64,000 nucleotides of DNA from Siphonodentalium dalli (taxonomy: Eukaryota > Mollusca > Scaphopoda > Gadilida > Siphonodentaliidae). The translations under genes were made by a program, and so were the position numbers. Below are positions 45,281-57,905 of this stretch, piece after piece (within the stretch, counting starts at the first letter, position 1; the number at the start of each line of letters is the position of its first letter). The notes beneath the pieces are model-generated. The model was not told the DNA's origin. It worked only from the letters and a program-made list of their open reading frames with translations, and searched no databases. The DNA lies in NCBI GenBank assembly GCA_032622095.1, contig CP136064.1, positions 250,544,484 through 250,608,483 on the forward strand. The letters are read 5' to 3'.

Positions 45281-46264
45281 TTTTGATATAGTTACAAGTT
45301 ACAAGTTGAATTATTAATCTTTCATTTTTTTTTTCATTTTCATTTTTTATAATTTGTTTTATTGAATAGCAAAACATACACGGAATATCACAGACATACA
45401 TTAGCATACGATACTTCAAGGGCGAGAGGGGAAACTATCTCACTGTCACATGCGCACTGTCTTACACTCTTCATTCGCACCTGGTGTCATCATATAATGT
45501 TATATGGACATATAATATGTTGATATCAAATATGGGATATTGGACACGATACACGACACAGCGCTGCGAAAACAGTCAGGATATGTCAAAACAGAAGATA
45601 CAGCCTCGATGCCGGGGGCTATATTAATAGAGTTGTTACCCTTTGTTCTTTGTCGACAAATTATTTCGTTGTTTACGAATAATCGGTCAATGACTGGCCA
45701 TGTTTCATCTTTCTATTCTACCAATATAATATTGAGATATATATCCGAACGGCCTTTAAAGTGTTGTATCTTATCGGGTTTTAAGTGCTCGTTTCATTAG
45801 AAGCCACTTGGTATCGAACATATTACGTTCAAGTCTGCAGTATGCATTGTATTTTTCGCAATTATACCTAAAGTTGAATTCTGCAATTAAAGCATTCATA
45901 GACAATTGACCCTACCGCAATTAGCTGTGTGAGCCAATGAGATAATTGCATTATACAGCCTGGAGCAATAGTCGCTTCTGCGAACAGGCGGTTAGACAAA
46001 AACAACTCATTTTACCAGCTTACTTTATGTCGCTTTGATTTTGTTTTGTATAAAAGAGTATTGGTTTCATGTTAGTTGACACAATATAATAATATAACAG
46101 TAACAGAATGCGAAAGCTTCGCCCTGTGGGCTTTTTGGATTAGTAAAGTATGAACGTTGGAAATGTCACGCTGAGATAGAGAAAGAAGTGACAACTGGAA
46201 ATACGATGAGGGGATTAGGAAGTGCTATAGATAAGCTTATTATATTAAAACTATCAAATCAAAC
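45281..46264. other. Unassigned AT-rich sequence
   Basis: A small plus ORF (45540-45800) has no domain signal. Nothing else recognised. Confidence 0.35.
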
Positions 46265-46868
46265 TATATACACATTTGAGATAATGGACCACATAGTGTT
46301 GTAATCGCCAAGGGATGATTTGTTTGGGGAAAGAGGGACACTACAATGGCCAAAGTATATGACAGCACCTGTTAAATTCACCTGTTATCGATTAATACAG
46401 GCTGATTAGGGCGCCTCTCCCGGATAGCTTTCGGATTTGTGATGGTTAGATTTGTTACATTATACAACATTTATTGGTATATTTTGTGAATAAATGGTAT
46501 TCATGGCATTTATACGTGGACTTACATACACAAACATTATGACAGACCAATGGAATAATAGGGAACTGTGATATGAAAAATAATTTCTCAATATACTGAA
46601 ACATGTTTGTTCTGTATGCGCAATGTGCCAATTATGATCAATTATGAAGATTATTAATTGTTATTATAACATTTTTTTTTAAATTTAAATGTCTTTATTA
46701 ATTCCTCAGATATATAAGTCACGTTTTTGCATAGCCCATACTAGTACACACCCACGTGGCATGGATAAGGGCGTTCTTTTTGTCTGATATAAAAGGATTA
46801 TTATATATTGTACAGATGTTGTTCCATAACGCCCTTCTTTGTAATAGGGTGGTCTGCTCTACGTCATT
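46265..46868. repeat. 604-bp direct repeat, left copy
   Basis: Identical, as far as I can compare by eye, to 48776-49379 (constant offset 2,511). It contains no gene. It does not begin TG or end CA, has no visible primer-binding site or polypurine tract next to it, and so does not look like an LTR. Confidence 0.9.
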
Positions 46869-46895
46869 CAGAAGCTTAGGTCAAGCTATTTTGCT

Positions 46896-47897
46896 ATGTC
46901 CAACATCGGTATGTATGCTGGAGGTATAACACCAGTCAGCAGTAGGACAATCTATACATCTATAATATTGCCAAAAGGTCTCTTTGGATGCGAACTGCTA
47001 TGTGGCTTGACCGATTCAGATGTATTATCCCTGGAAAGAACTCACCGATTTTGCCTTAAAAAGATCCAAGGTTTGCATTCCAAAACACGGACCAACATTG
47101 TAGAAGGGTTGCTGGGAATAGGAAATATTCACAGTTTTATTGAAAAAAAGAAGCTTCTCTTCTTCGGAAGTCTATGCGCCCTCACAACTGAGAAGGCAGC
47201 CAAATCGGTTTTCTTATTAAGGCTGCACTCGTTCTTCATAGATGGGGTTTCGGGAAAATCCTTCATTTCCGATATTGCAAATATTCTGGGTAACCACCAG
47301 TTGATGTCGTATTTTACAAATTATGTTTCTGAAAGTGAATTCCCAACAAAGTCGTCATGGAAAAGTATAGTGCGCAAGGCAATATCTGAATATTCAGAAC
47401 ACGGATGGAAAAGCGCGGTGATCGGTGACAAATCACTCAGTCGCTTTCATGTTATACACCCACAGTTATCAGTCTCCCATTTGTGGCGTTGCTGTCGAAA
47501 GTTCCCTAGACACAAAATGGCATACCTGACTGTGGCCGGTATCATGGCTTGTACTGAGTCCGTGTTTGTAACTTGCAACAAATGTGGTGTTGCTTACGAT
47601 GATCTCCCTCAACACGTCATCATTAACTGCCCCGCCATTGCGGAATATCGAAACGACATATGGTATGAGTTAATGAACCAGTTCAATATTCAATGTATTC
47701 TCAAACTAGACAGCCTTTGCCCAGATGTACAATTGAATGTATTTCTCACTGCACGTCCACCGGAGTTATTTGATTTAATTGATGAAGCTGACTTATTCAC
47801 AGACTTTGTAGTATGCAGTACGTATTGTTTGTGGAAAGCTTATACCACGCAATCTCAAATATTACCGACATGCAGTGATGATAGTAATAATTCATGA
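46896..47897 (+). pseudogene. LINE ORF2 C-terminal region, 333 codons
   Basis: Open without interruption from 46896 (and in frame from about 46870) to TGA at 47895-47897. It aligns by eye along its whole length with the last 330 or so residues of the ORF at 61297-63651: GITPVSSRTIYTSIILPKGL, LLGIGNIHSFIEKKK, and the C-x2-C-x9-H-x4-C knuckle CNKCGVAYDDLPQHVIINC. No reverse transcriptase catalytic part, so not autonomous. The intact frame suggests a fairly recent insertion. Confidence 0.85.
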
Positions 47898-48151
47898 ATA
47901 TTATCAATGAGGACGCCGATAAAACGTCGGTAACTGATGTACATGCTCTATTTCACATCCGCATGAACACATGTTTGTGTATATTTATATATGTTGACCC
48001 GTATATAGAGTCGGTTTGAATGATCAGGTTAGCATATAACGAATGATGTATGTCCGTCGTGTGTGAGTATATGTGTGTATGCATATATGTAAGGGTGTAT
48101 TTGTATGTGTATAAGTATGTGAATGCATGTGCGTGCATACGTGTGTGGTGT

Positions 48152-48480
<329 letters not shown>

Positions 48481-48775
48481 TATGTGTGTTTATATGTATG
48501 TATATGCGTATATATGTATGCATATGTGTAGTTAAGTATGTAAGTTAGGGCCATCCTGTATGTGCGCCCGTGTTGTTTGTAACTGCACGTGGACGTTTAG
48601 TCTGCGAGACTACACAGGTGTTCTGTTTGTGTTGTATCCATTTGTTAAAAAGTTTATGTGCTTTTCATGTCAATTCTCTTTTGTCAAACAATGTATGCAT
48701 ATATATATGTAACCTGTAATTATGTTATTACTGCTCTCCGAAATTGGAGGAAATAAAGGTATATATATATATATA

Positions 48776-49379
48776 TATATACACATTTGAGATAATGGAC
48801 CACATAGTGTTGTAATCGCCAAGGGATGATTTGTTTGGGGAAAGAGGGACACTACAATGGCCAAAGTATATGACAGCACCTGTTAAATTCACCTGTTATC
48901 GATTAATACAGGCTGATTAGGGCGCCTCTCCCGGATAGCTTTCGGATTTGTGATGGTTAGATTTGTTACATTATACAACATTTATTGGTATATTTTGTGA
49001 ATAAATGGTATTCATGGCATTTATACGTGGACTTACATACACAAACATTATGACAGACCAATGGAATAATAGGGAACTGTGATATGAAAAATAATTTCTC
49101 AATATACTGAAACATGTTTGTTCTGTATGCGCAATGTGCCAATTATGATCAATTATGAAGATTATTAATTGTTATTATAACATTTTTTTTTAAATTTAAA
49201 TGTCTTTATTAATTCCTCAGATATATAAGTCACGTTTTTGCATAGCCCATACTAGTACACACCCACGTGGCATGGATAAGGGCGTTCTTTTTGTCTGATA
49301 TAAAAGGATTATTATATATTGTACAGATGTTGTTCCATAACGCCCTTCTTTGTAATAGGGTGGTCTGCTCTACGTCATT
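48776..49379. repeat. 604-bp direct repeat, right copy
   Basis: Same sequence and length as 46265-46868. The left boundary merges with the TA tail of the LINE. After 49379 the sequence diverges (CATTTGAAAATTG against CATTCAGAAGC). Confidence 0.9.
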
Positions 49380-50320
49380 TGAAAATTGAAAATTATTACA
49401 AGTTACAACACGCAGAGGCTCCGTACACATGGCAAACAGTCCCTATATTATTCTAGGACATATATAAACACTATATAGCAATATATGCCGTATGTATTGG
49501 AACCTATGTCTATGGAATTGCCCCCACTTTCTGTATAGGCGTGGTATTTTCAAATTCTAAATTAGTGACTAATGAGTTAATAAAGCAAAAAACAAATATC
49601 AGATGCTTTGGTGTATCGGGAATGATGGTGGGGTGCTACGTACGTATAGATAGATAGTTTAGTCAAAGAGGTTGAACGCGGTCGATGACAAAACCATCTC
49701 CATATATGATCAATACGTTCACGTTCATAAGTCCAGTATAGGATCCAATATTGCCCATCTATTAGAATATGTATCATTATCCAGAAAAAAACAATCAGTT
49801 ACCCAGAAAAAAAACAATCAATTATGACATGGAACACTTTTTGATACCAGTATGGTGCATCTTCGAAAAAGTACAAAAAAATGACTACAACGGATGAAAA
49901 CATACAAGTCCTCTAATTTTTATCGAAATTGTATGGTACACCATCGATAAATTGATAGATCGTGTGTCTATTGTGAAGAGATATATTATAATAACATTAA
50001 ATATTTATTATGTGTTACATATCCAGCTTGACAAGAACAGTGAATATCCGAAATTATCGAACAATTTATCTCAAAATCGACGCCCATGTGCAGGTTCATT
50101 TTTCATCATGCTTCGGTGGTAATTTGCCCCTATAAAGCGCTTGTCGTCGCAAATAAACATTGAAACTAAAGTAATTGTATTCTTGTTGTCGCGATTTCAA
50201 TGAAGTACAAGTCGAATTGAAGAAAAATCCAGCGAATTCTGGTGGTAAGTCCACCAAATTTGAAACACGTCGTTCCTTGTTGTCAGACATATCGGCGTGT
50301 GATGTCTAACCTGCTATAAT
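49380..50320. other. Unassigned sequence
   Basis: A minus ORF of 64 codons at 50096-50290 has coding-like composition (LPPEFAGFFF, SRQQEYNYFS) but no family signal. Nothing else recognised. Confidence 0.3.
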
Positions 50321-51906
50321 TCAGTCTGGCAATTTATCGCAGGCGTGGTTATCGCCGCTGGGCAGTAGCGTGAATTGGTCCGTTGTAAATTTTGTTTTGT
50401 AAATATAGTTTTTAATAATCAAAATTAAATAATTTGTAATGTTATCAGTTCGATTGCTCATGTTTCCAAGCGTCATTGTCTTTTTGTTAAAGGAATGACG
50501 AAATTGTTTGATATTGTCCATTTGGAAAGCTTGTCTAGGAATGATTGAACATGCGGACACTCCCAAAATATGTGGCATATCGTTTCTTGTGTTTGACATC
50601 GGTTGCAAAGATCGTTTTGTCTAATCTTGGCCAGTTTTAGAAATTTATTGGTAGCTAAAATTCTAGCGTTTATACGAAATTGAAGCCAGTGTAATTTAGT
50701 GTCAGACGTGGACTGGAATGGGGCCTTGAAGCAAATATCCCATGGAATGTTGTACTCGCCTAGTTTGGATTCCCATTTCGAGCACACGTCCAGTTTCTTG
50801 TTTCTCGACACTAGACAGTTGTAAAAATCGCGCCCACCTTTCGCATTGCGTAATAATAATATATGTAATTACTTGGGAGGATTGGTGCCATCAGCGGATT
50901 ATTAGGTTGTTCAAGGGTTTTGACACTTTTTTCTGCTTGTCGAAGAAGTGCATGCAAGGTGATGAAATCTGTTCGGACATTAAATGTCGATAAGAGGGAA
51001 TGTCTAGTGTGAAATGTGCCATCAGTCTGGAAAAGATCGTTAACGAAAATTATTCCATGTTCTCTCCATGTCCGTATATTTAGTGTCGAGCCATTTATTT
51101 TAAAATGTTCATTATTCCATAAAATTGAAGACAGTAAGGGTAGGGTCTCTTTTTCTGCTACCAATAGCTCAGACCAGGCGATAAGGACATCTCTCCAGAA
51201 AGGATTCTGGATGCGGGCAGAATATAGCTTTAAGTATTGGCCTCCATATGCAAGAAAGAGGGGATCTTCGTCTATTGGTAAATCTACAAGGGGGTGCCAT
51301 TTCGGCCGTTTCAGTATAATTCGGCGGATCCATGTTATCTTCATAGATGAATTGAAAGCTTCGACATCAACCATTTTCAGGCCCCCTGCTTCGAAATTTT
51401 GGCTGAGTTGGGTTCTTTTAACTCTGTCTCGTTTTCCTCCAAAACAAAGTTAAACAGAATCGTTTTGAATTTTTTTTTAAATGATGCTGTCGGGTTCAGT
51501 GGGAAGAGACTGAAATAGGTGGGTTATTTTTGGCAGTATAAGAGATTTTATTACCGTGATTCTACCCAAAGGAGTCAATAGCCTATGTCCCCATGATTTT
51601 TATCAGGGTCTTAATATCGGATAGCTTTGAGTCGTAGTTATCTAATATTTTAGCAAGGTTGGTATTAAATTTGATCCCTAATAGAGTAAAGGAGTTGGTG
51701 AATTGTACATGTAGTTCAGGGCATATGTTGTGTGTATTTCCCTTCAGAGCCCCAATCCACGATGCCTGACATTTACTGAGGTTGATATTCAGTCCTGACA
51801 CCGAGGCGAATTTGTCTAATGTACTATACGATTCTAATAGACTTTCCTGACTGCCATCGAGGATCAGCGTTGTATCGTCTGTTTTTTTCTTTTGGTGAGG
51901 ATGCAA
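50321..51906 (-). pseudogene. Tx1/L1-like LINE remnant: end of reverse transcriptase and C-terminal region
   Basis: From right to left on the minus strand: a reverse transcriptase piece (51906-51583) with DDTTLILDGSQESL after the catalytic DD and SGLNINLSKCQASWIG; then GGKRDRVKRTQLSQNFEAGG and LKMVDVEAFNSS leading into MKITWIRRIILKRPKW (51374); NPFWRDVLIAWSEL; TWREHGIIFVNDLF; then, in another frame (50811-50473), a CCHC knuckle CNRCQTQETICHIFWEC; and a last piece (50608-50321) with NYIYKTKF. At least three frame changes and a missing N-terminus make it inactive. The fragment at 24494-25523 belongs to the same family. Confidence 0.8.
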
Positions 51907-52313
51907 TTAGATAATATTATATAAAGCGTAATCCTATATGATTTTTCTGGTGTCTAAAATATCTATTTGGCCAATTACCCAAACCGATGCACATAGCCTC
52001 AAATCGATTAAAATTTGGAAAATTATTGAATATGTAGCTTCTTACCACCCAAGGACTCCTGAATCAACTGTACAGTATCACCATATGCACTTAATTTTGA
52101 TTTTTGTTTTGTTTTGTTGATCACGTGAATATTTTTTGTAATTTATATTTTGTTGAGTCGGACTTATATAGGTCTTCGGACCTGTTGTCTGGCTCTTTGC
52201 ATATTTTATTTGCAATAAACCTATTTATAAAAAGAAAAAATTTCTATATTGGCTTCTACGGCTTTTTCTACGGCATCGCCTTTTGCCGTCGCTAATTTCG
52301 ACGGCTGAGTTAA

Positions 52314-53380
52314 TATACGGTAGGCTTTGGCAGTGGGTATTGTTATTAAAGGTACGGTTGGCCTTGGCGGTGGGTATCCTGCGAAAATATTTCCACCCCT
52401 CAAAAACCGCCACAAACAGAAAGAACATCAAAATGTAGACATACTTTGTCCGTATACAAATAAGAAATATCGCATAAACAGTATGTTATTGTCAAATGTT
52501 TGACCATTGTTATGTAAACAAAAGAATAAAAAGTAACTTTTTCTGGTGTTTGTTTATATTATGATAGTAAACATAAAGAGCGTTCTTTGTTTGTGAATTC
52601 CTGATATGGAACTAATAAAGAGCGTTTATGCCATTTGTTTGTGATTAGCCAGTAGCATTGTGCTGTCTTCTGTAACACAATCAGGCTCTTGCTTATGTAA
52701 AATATAGTAGGTCTTTATGATAACATGCTGTTTACGTGATGGTCGTGGTATATATGAACGAAACTGTATGCGTTTTAATGTTTTTTCTGTTTACGGTGAT
52801 AAGAACAAATATGAATATTTTCGACAACTAAGGCCTCACGTGCCTTTAAAATAGTCACATCGGTTTAAAAATCCATAAAATGAAAGAATATCTTATATTA
52901 TTATAGACAATATCAATCATGTATTTCGCGCCAATTGCGTGTTATTGTCATATTAGTACTCAGTGTTATGTAAACAAACGGTACGTAAAGGCTATGGGAT
53001 AAGAAAAACACTCAACACCGGGGTAAACACACTATGGGAACTTTGGCTAGAAATACCACCAAGTTGTATACAATATAACGATATAGCACTTACTAATCCA
53101 CGCCTCTCAAATTTCCGGTGTTGAATGGGTCGCCGTGAAATTGGGTGAATCACTCTCATAAAAAATCGCCATGGTGTTGAGTCTTTTACTTATTGCTCAC
53201 AATTTACGCGTTGTATATAAACAAGTGCATGGCTCAACAAAAGTGTGTTTTGTTGATAATATCACATCCATACTATCATTATACTATGCTATTGGTATAT
53301 TCTTGATGAAATTTTCATAATTTGACAACTGTTATTTCAAAATTATAACCTATAACGAAGGTCATCCGTGCCTTTAACTA
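52314..53380. mobile_element. Older MITE of the AAAGGCACGG family, interrupted
   Basis: The left end is ATACGGTAGGCTTTGGCAG and the right end GGTCATCCGTGCCTTTAA. The interior (ATAGTCACATCGGTTTAAAA, AAATCCATAAAATGAAAGAA) matches the copy at 28197. A younger relative (52346-52850) is inserted near its left end. Confidence 0.65.
52346..52850. mobile_element. MITE of the AAAGGTACGGTTGGCC family, nested
   Basis: TTAAAGGTACGGTTGGCCTT at the left, GGCCTCACGTGCCTTTAAA at the right. The duplicate at 55701-55711 reads GTTATTTAAATAG without the element, giving the empty site and implying a TTAAA-type target duplication. Close relative at 59766-60267. Confidence 0.85.
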
Positions 53381-53544
53381 TACACACAAAAATATTTCAA
53401 TTAAAATAAATGGTTTACGGTTTATTCAACAAGTTGGTCACTGACCGACATTCGCGATTGCGTCATCAATTAAAAAAACTAAATACAATTCCTATAAACA
53501 TCGCATGAAAAATGCGGTCTCACTGCGAACGCGATGTGTTACCA

Positions 53545-53785
53545 CGGTTAGTACCACAGAGTACCAGGACATGTACTCCAGAGCACATGTGCAGGTACTC
53601 CACATAGTACCTGGATGTTTGGTACGCCGGATTACCCTGGCGGGTACTCCAGAGTACCTGGACAGGTACACCAGAATACATGTACAGGTACGCCAGAGTA
53701 CCCACACAGGCACTCCAGAGTACCAACAGTTATGGCACTCCACATCGGACAAGTATAGTACCTACGTAGATACTCCAGGGTACTT
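53545..53785. repeat. Degenerate GGTACTCCAGAGTACCTGGACA tandem repeat
   Basis: About ten units of about 23-24 bp. The core TACTCCAGAGTA is close to a palindrome, and each unit carries GTAC ends. ORFs on both strands (53492-53752 minus, 53505-53795 plus) are shadows of the repeat. The same array is at 56410-56650. Confidence 0.8.
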
Positions 53786-54187
53786 GGGGTTTTAAGAGAG
53801 TTGAGTCGAAAAGCAGATACATGTATTTTCTGCCAATCTGCGATTGAAACGGTCATTTGCTGTATTGCGTCTTTGCTGACCATAATTTGGATATCAATGT
53901 GTACATTCAGTGCTAAATTGGCTTTATTCAAACAACTTTTTGTTGTCAAATCAAACTGTACTAAAATTTCTGGTGTTGGAAATTTATCCATGGTTATAAA
54001 ACTGTTTTTCATTTTGCATGACACTTGTCATATATATATTTAAGAGTATAGGATATCTGTATGAGATTTTTCTCCCAGACCCCGGGACCGATTACATCCA
54101 AATTTGGTGTGGTGACTCGGGGTATCCTGGCGAATGTTACAACGGCGCTAATTAAAAAAAATAAAAAAAATAAATTTAAATTGTGTT

Positions 54188-54715
54188 TTTAAAGATACGG
54201 GCGGCGTTGGCGGTGGGTATGCTGTTAAAATATTCACCTGCGTCAAAAACCGCCATAAACAGAAAGAATAGTCAAATATAGACAGACTTTGTTCTTATAC
54301 CATTCAAAATATGGCATAAACAGTATGTTATTGTCAATCTTTTTCCCTTTGTTATGTAAACAAAAGCAAAAAACGTTACGTTGCCTGGCTTTTGTTTAGA
54401 TCCGGATATGGTAAGCATAAAGAGCGTTATTTGTTAATGTTTCCTGATATTGAAATAATAAAGAGCGTTCATATCATGTGTGTGTGATTAACCAATAGAA
54501 TTGCGATGTGTTATGTAAACAGAAGCACAACTTCTGTAACACGAGCAGGCTCTTGTTTACGTACACCATCGGACGTCTTGACGACAATATACTATTTAAG
54601 CGTTGATTATGTTTGGCATATGAACAAAACTATATATATTTTAATATTCCTTCTGTTGATGGAGATTTGAACAAATATGAATATTTCTGTAATGAACGCC
54701 GCCCGTGTCTTTAAA
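54188..54715. mobile_element. MITE with TTTAAAGATACGGGCGGCG ends
   Basis: TTTAAA flanks both ends. Terminal inverted repeats GATACGGGCGGCG / CGCCGCCCGTGTC. The interior shares AAACAGAAAGAATAGTCAAATATAGACA-type blocks with the AAAGGCACGTG family. Duplicate copy at 57053-57581. Confidence 0.8.
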
Positions 54716-55189
54716 TGTTAAATCGAGTAAGGAGTTCAATATAAAACAATTCGAAAATTAAATTAAAAAAATTAAATTTTAATTGTTTTAAAGGTTATAG
54801 AGATGCATAATCCGAATTAACGCTTCCAAATTACTATTTATTGGCTTCCTGGGTAAAATAAATATCTGATTGGAGTCGAGGAACCCACCCATCAAAGCTC
54901 TGAGTGATCAGATATCGATTTTTTAAATTTGTTATTTCTTTGTTTATGTAATTATTTGTGGCCTGGAAAATAAACGTCAAGGCGACGGCCTCCGACAAAA
55001 TTGCGGACGAAAATTGATAACTCTAAAATAAAGTGGTAATACACCCTAAATCTAGTTGGATGAACGTTGTATACAACTCGTTGGGTGCGAATTTGTTGTG
55101 TACTTATTATCCAACAGTTTAGTAAGATGTACACAACTGATTGCGTGGACTGTCTTCTGTGGTATTATTTTCACACCACACTTGATAAA

Positions 55190-55277
55190 ACCGCCACGTG
55201 ACCGGTTCATCCAATAGCAGCGCGTTTCTGGTGCGGGCGAGCATGCGAGATTTTGGCTCCAAATATTTCAAAACAAG
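55190..55277 (+). promoter_or_regulatory. Promoter-like segment (copy 1)
   Basis: Within 90 bp upstream of an ATG: CACGTGAC (55195), a CCAAT box (55211), GC-rich GCAGCGCG / GTGCGGGCGAGCATGCG, and ATTTTGGCTCC, ending AAAACAAG just before the ATG. This GC-rich patch stands out from its AT-rich surroundings and resembles an animal promoter and 5' UTR. The identical segment is in copy 2 (58056-58143). Confidence 0.5.
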
Positions 55278-55400
55278 ATGGACGACTGCGTGAAAAAACT
55301 CCTGAGCGACTGGAAAATGGGGCAAGACGTCGTGGATAGCTTTGCCGGTATATTATACCTTTGTTATAATTATTCTTTGTACGATACACTGATTATGTAG
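55278..55400 (+). CDS. Short captured first-exon-like ORF, copy 1
   Basis: The ATG has good context (AACAAGATGG). The frame reads MDDCVKKLLSDWKM, then GQDVVDSFAG, and continues to a stop at 55398-55400 (40 codons). The first 24 residues are coding-like, amphipathic, and recall the first helices of a SAM-type domain (V..LL..W......V..F). A GT donor (GCCG|GTATA, about 55347) could end the exon there. No downstream exon is present. The likely origin is capture of a host promoter and exon 1 by a transposon; the source gene is unknown. Confidence 0.4.
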   Translation: MDDCVKKLLSDWKMGQDVVDSFAGILYLCYNYSLYDTLIM

Positions 55401-56409
55401 GCTTTATGTATTGAGTGTATATTTATTTATATTTGCCAAATTTTGAAGTTTACAAATTTACACAACTGCTGACGGCACTGATTTGACTAAAGTATAGTAC
55501 ACTCATACACTCAACACATAAAGCCTACATAATCAGTGTATCGTACAAAGAATATTTTGCATATTTTATTTGCAATAAACCTATTTATTAAAAAAAAAAA
55601 TTATATATTGGCTTCTACGGCTTTTTCTACGGCATCGCCTTTTCCCGTCGCTAATTTCGACGGCTGAGTTAATATACGGTAGGCTTTGGCAGTGGGTATT
55701 GTTATTTAAATAGTCACATCGGTTTAAAAATCCATAAAATGAAAGAATATCTTATATTATTATAGACAATATCAATCATGACATGTATTTCGCGCCAATT
55801 GCGTGTTATTGTCATATTAGTACTCAGTGTTATGTAAACAAACGGTACGTAAAGGCTATGGGATAAGAAAAACACTCAACACCGGGGTAAACACACTATG
55901 GGAACTTTGGTTAGAAATACCACCAAGTTGTATACAATATAACGATATAGCACTTACTAATCCACGCCTCTCAAATTTCCGGTGTTGAATGGGTCGCCGT
56001 GAAATTGGCGTGAATCACTCTCATAAAAAATCGCCATGGTGTTGAGTCTTTTACTTATAGCTCACAATTTACGCGCTGTATATAAACAAGTGCATGGCTC
56101 AACAAAAGTGTGTTTTGTTGATAATATCACATCCATACTATCATTATACTATGCTATTGGTATATTCTTGATGAAATTTTCATAATTTGACAACTGTTAT
56201 TTCAAAATTATAACCTATAACGAAGGTCGTCCGTGCCTTTAACTATACACACAAAAATATTTCAATTAAAATAAATGGTTTACGGTTTATTCAACAAGTT
56301 GGTCACTGACCGACATTCGCGATTGCGTCATCAATTAAACAAACTAAATACAATTCCTATAAACATCGCATGAAAAATGCGGTCTCACTGCGAACGCGAT
56401 GTGTTACCA

Positions 56410-56650
56410 CGGTTAGTACCACAGAGTACCAGGACAGGTACTCCAGAGCACATGTGCAGGTACTCCACATAGTACCTGGATGTTTGGTACGCCGGATTAC
56501 CCTGGCAGGTACTCCAGAGTACCTGGACAGGTACACCAGAATACATGTACAGGTACGCCAGAGTACCCACACAGGCACTCCAGAGTACCAACAGTTATGG
56601 CACTCCACATCGGACAAGTATAGTACCTACGTAGATACTCCAGGGTACTT
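56410..56650. repeat. Degenerate GGTACTCCAGAGTACCTGGACA tandem repeat, duplicate
   Basis: Second copy of the array at 53545-53785, with two or three substitutions. Opposing ORFs here are shadows. Confidence 0.8.
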
Positions 56651-57052
56651 GGGGTTTTAAGAGAGTTAAGTCGAAAAGCAGATACATGTATTTTCTGCCA
56701 ATCTGCGATTGAAACGGTCATTTGCTGTATTGCGTCTTTGCTGACCATAATTTGGATATCAATGTGTACATTCAGTGCTAAATTGGCTTTATTCAAACAA
56801 CTTGTTGTTGTCAAATCAAACTGTACTAAAATTTCTGGTGTTGGAAATTTATCCATGGTTATAAAACTGTTTTTCATTTTGCATGACACTTGTCATATAT
56901 ATATTTAAGAGTATAGGATATCTGTATGAGATTTTTCTCCCAGACCCCGGGACCATTTTACATCCAAATTTGGTGTGGTGACTCGGGGTATCCTGGCGAA
57001 TGTTACAACGGCGCTAATTAAAAAAAAAATTTAATTTTAATTTAAATTGTGT

Positions 57053-57581
57053 TTTTAAAGATACGGGCGGCGTTGGCGGTGGGTATGCTGTTAAAATATT
57101 CACCTCCGACAAAAACCGCCATAAACAGAAAGAATAGTCAAATATAGACAGACTTTGTTCTTATACCATTCAAAATATGGCATAAACAGTATGTTATTGT
57201 CAATCTTTTTCCCTTTGTTATGTAAACAAAAGCAAAAAACGTTACGTTGCCTGGCTTTTGTTTAGATCCGGATATGGTAAGCATAAAGAGCGTTATTTGT
57301 TAATGTTTCCTGATATTGAAATAATAAAGAGCGTTCATATCATGTGTGTGTGATTAACCAATAGAATTGCGATGTGTTATGTAAACAGAAGCACAACTTC
57401 TGTAACACGAGCAGGCTCTTGTTTACGTACACCATCGAACGTCTTGACGACAATATACTATTTAAGCGTTAATTATGTTTGGCATATGAACAAAACTATA
57501 TATATTTTAATATTCCTTCTGTTGATGGAGATTTGAACAAATATGAATATTTCTGTAATGAACGCCGCCCGTGTCTTTAAA
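57053..57581. mobile_element. MITE with TTTAAAGATACGGGCGGCG ends, duplicate
   Basis: Copy of 54188-54715 inside the second segmental duplicate, nearly identical. Confidence 0.8.
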
Positions 57582-57905
57582 TGTTAAATCGAGCAAGGAG
57601 TTCAATATAAAACAATTCGAAAATTAAATTAAAAAAATTAAATTTTAATTGTTTTAAAGGTTATAGAGATGCATAATCCGAATTAACGCTTCCAAATTAC
57701 TATTTATTGGCTTCCTGGGTAAAATAAATATCTGATTGGAGTCGAGGAACCCACCCATCAAAGCTCAGAGTGATCAGATATCGATTTTTTAAATTTGTTA
57801 TTTCTTTGTTTATGTACTTATTTGTGGCCTGGAAAATAAACGTCAAGGCGACGGCCTCCGACAAAATTGCGGACGAAAATGGATAACTCTAAAATAAAGT
57901 GGTAA

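Larger units (their letters stand above)
52196..55555. repeat. Segmental tandem duplication, copy 1 (3.36 kb)
   Basis: Directly followed by a second copy at 55556-58420 with about 99% identity by eye over most of its length. The main length difference is a MITE (52346-52850) present here but absent in copy 2. Copy 1 ends abruptly at AAAGAATA inside a hairpin that is complete in copy 2. Confidence 0.9.
54788..55555. mobile_element. MITE (AAAGGTTATAGAG end) interrupted by the TACACCC transposon, truncated copy
   Basis: Left part 54788-55039 matches the inverse of the right part of the intact MITE at 12826-13270. At 55040-55041 (TA) the TACACCCTAAATCTAGTTGG transposon begins and is cut off by the duplication junction at 55555. 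Confidence 0.7.

Noticed and set aside
53492-53752. Cys/Trp/Val-rich minus ORF repeated at 56357-56617
   Set aside because: It is the translation of the GTACTCCAGAGTACC tandem repeat, carried along by the segmental duplication.
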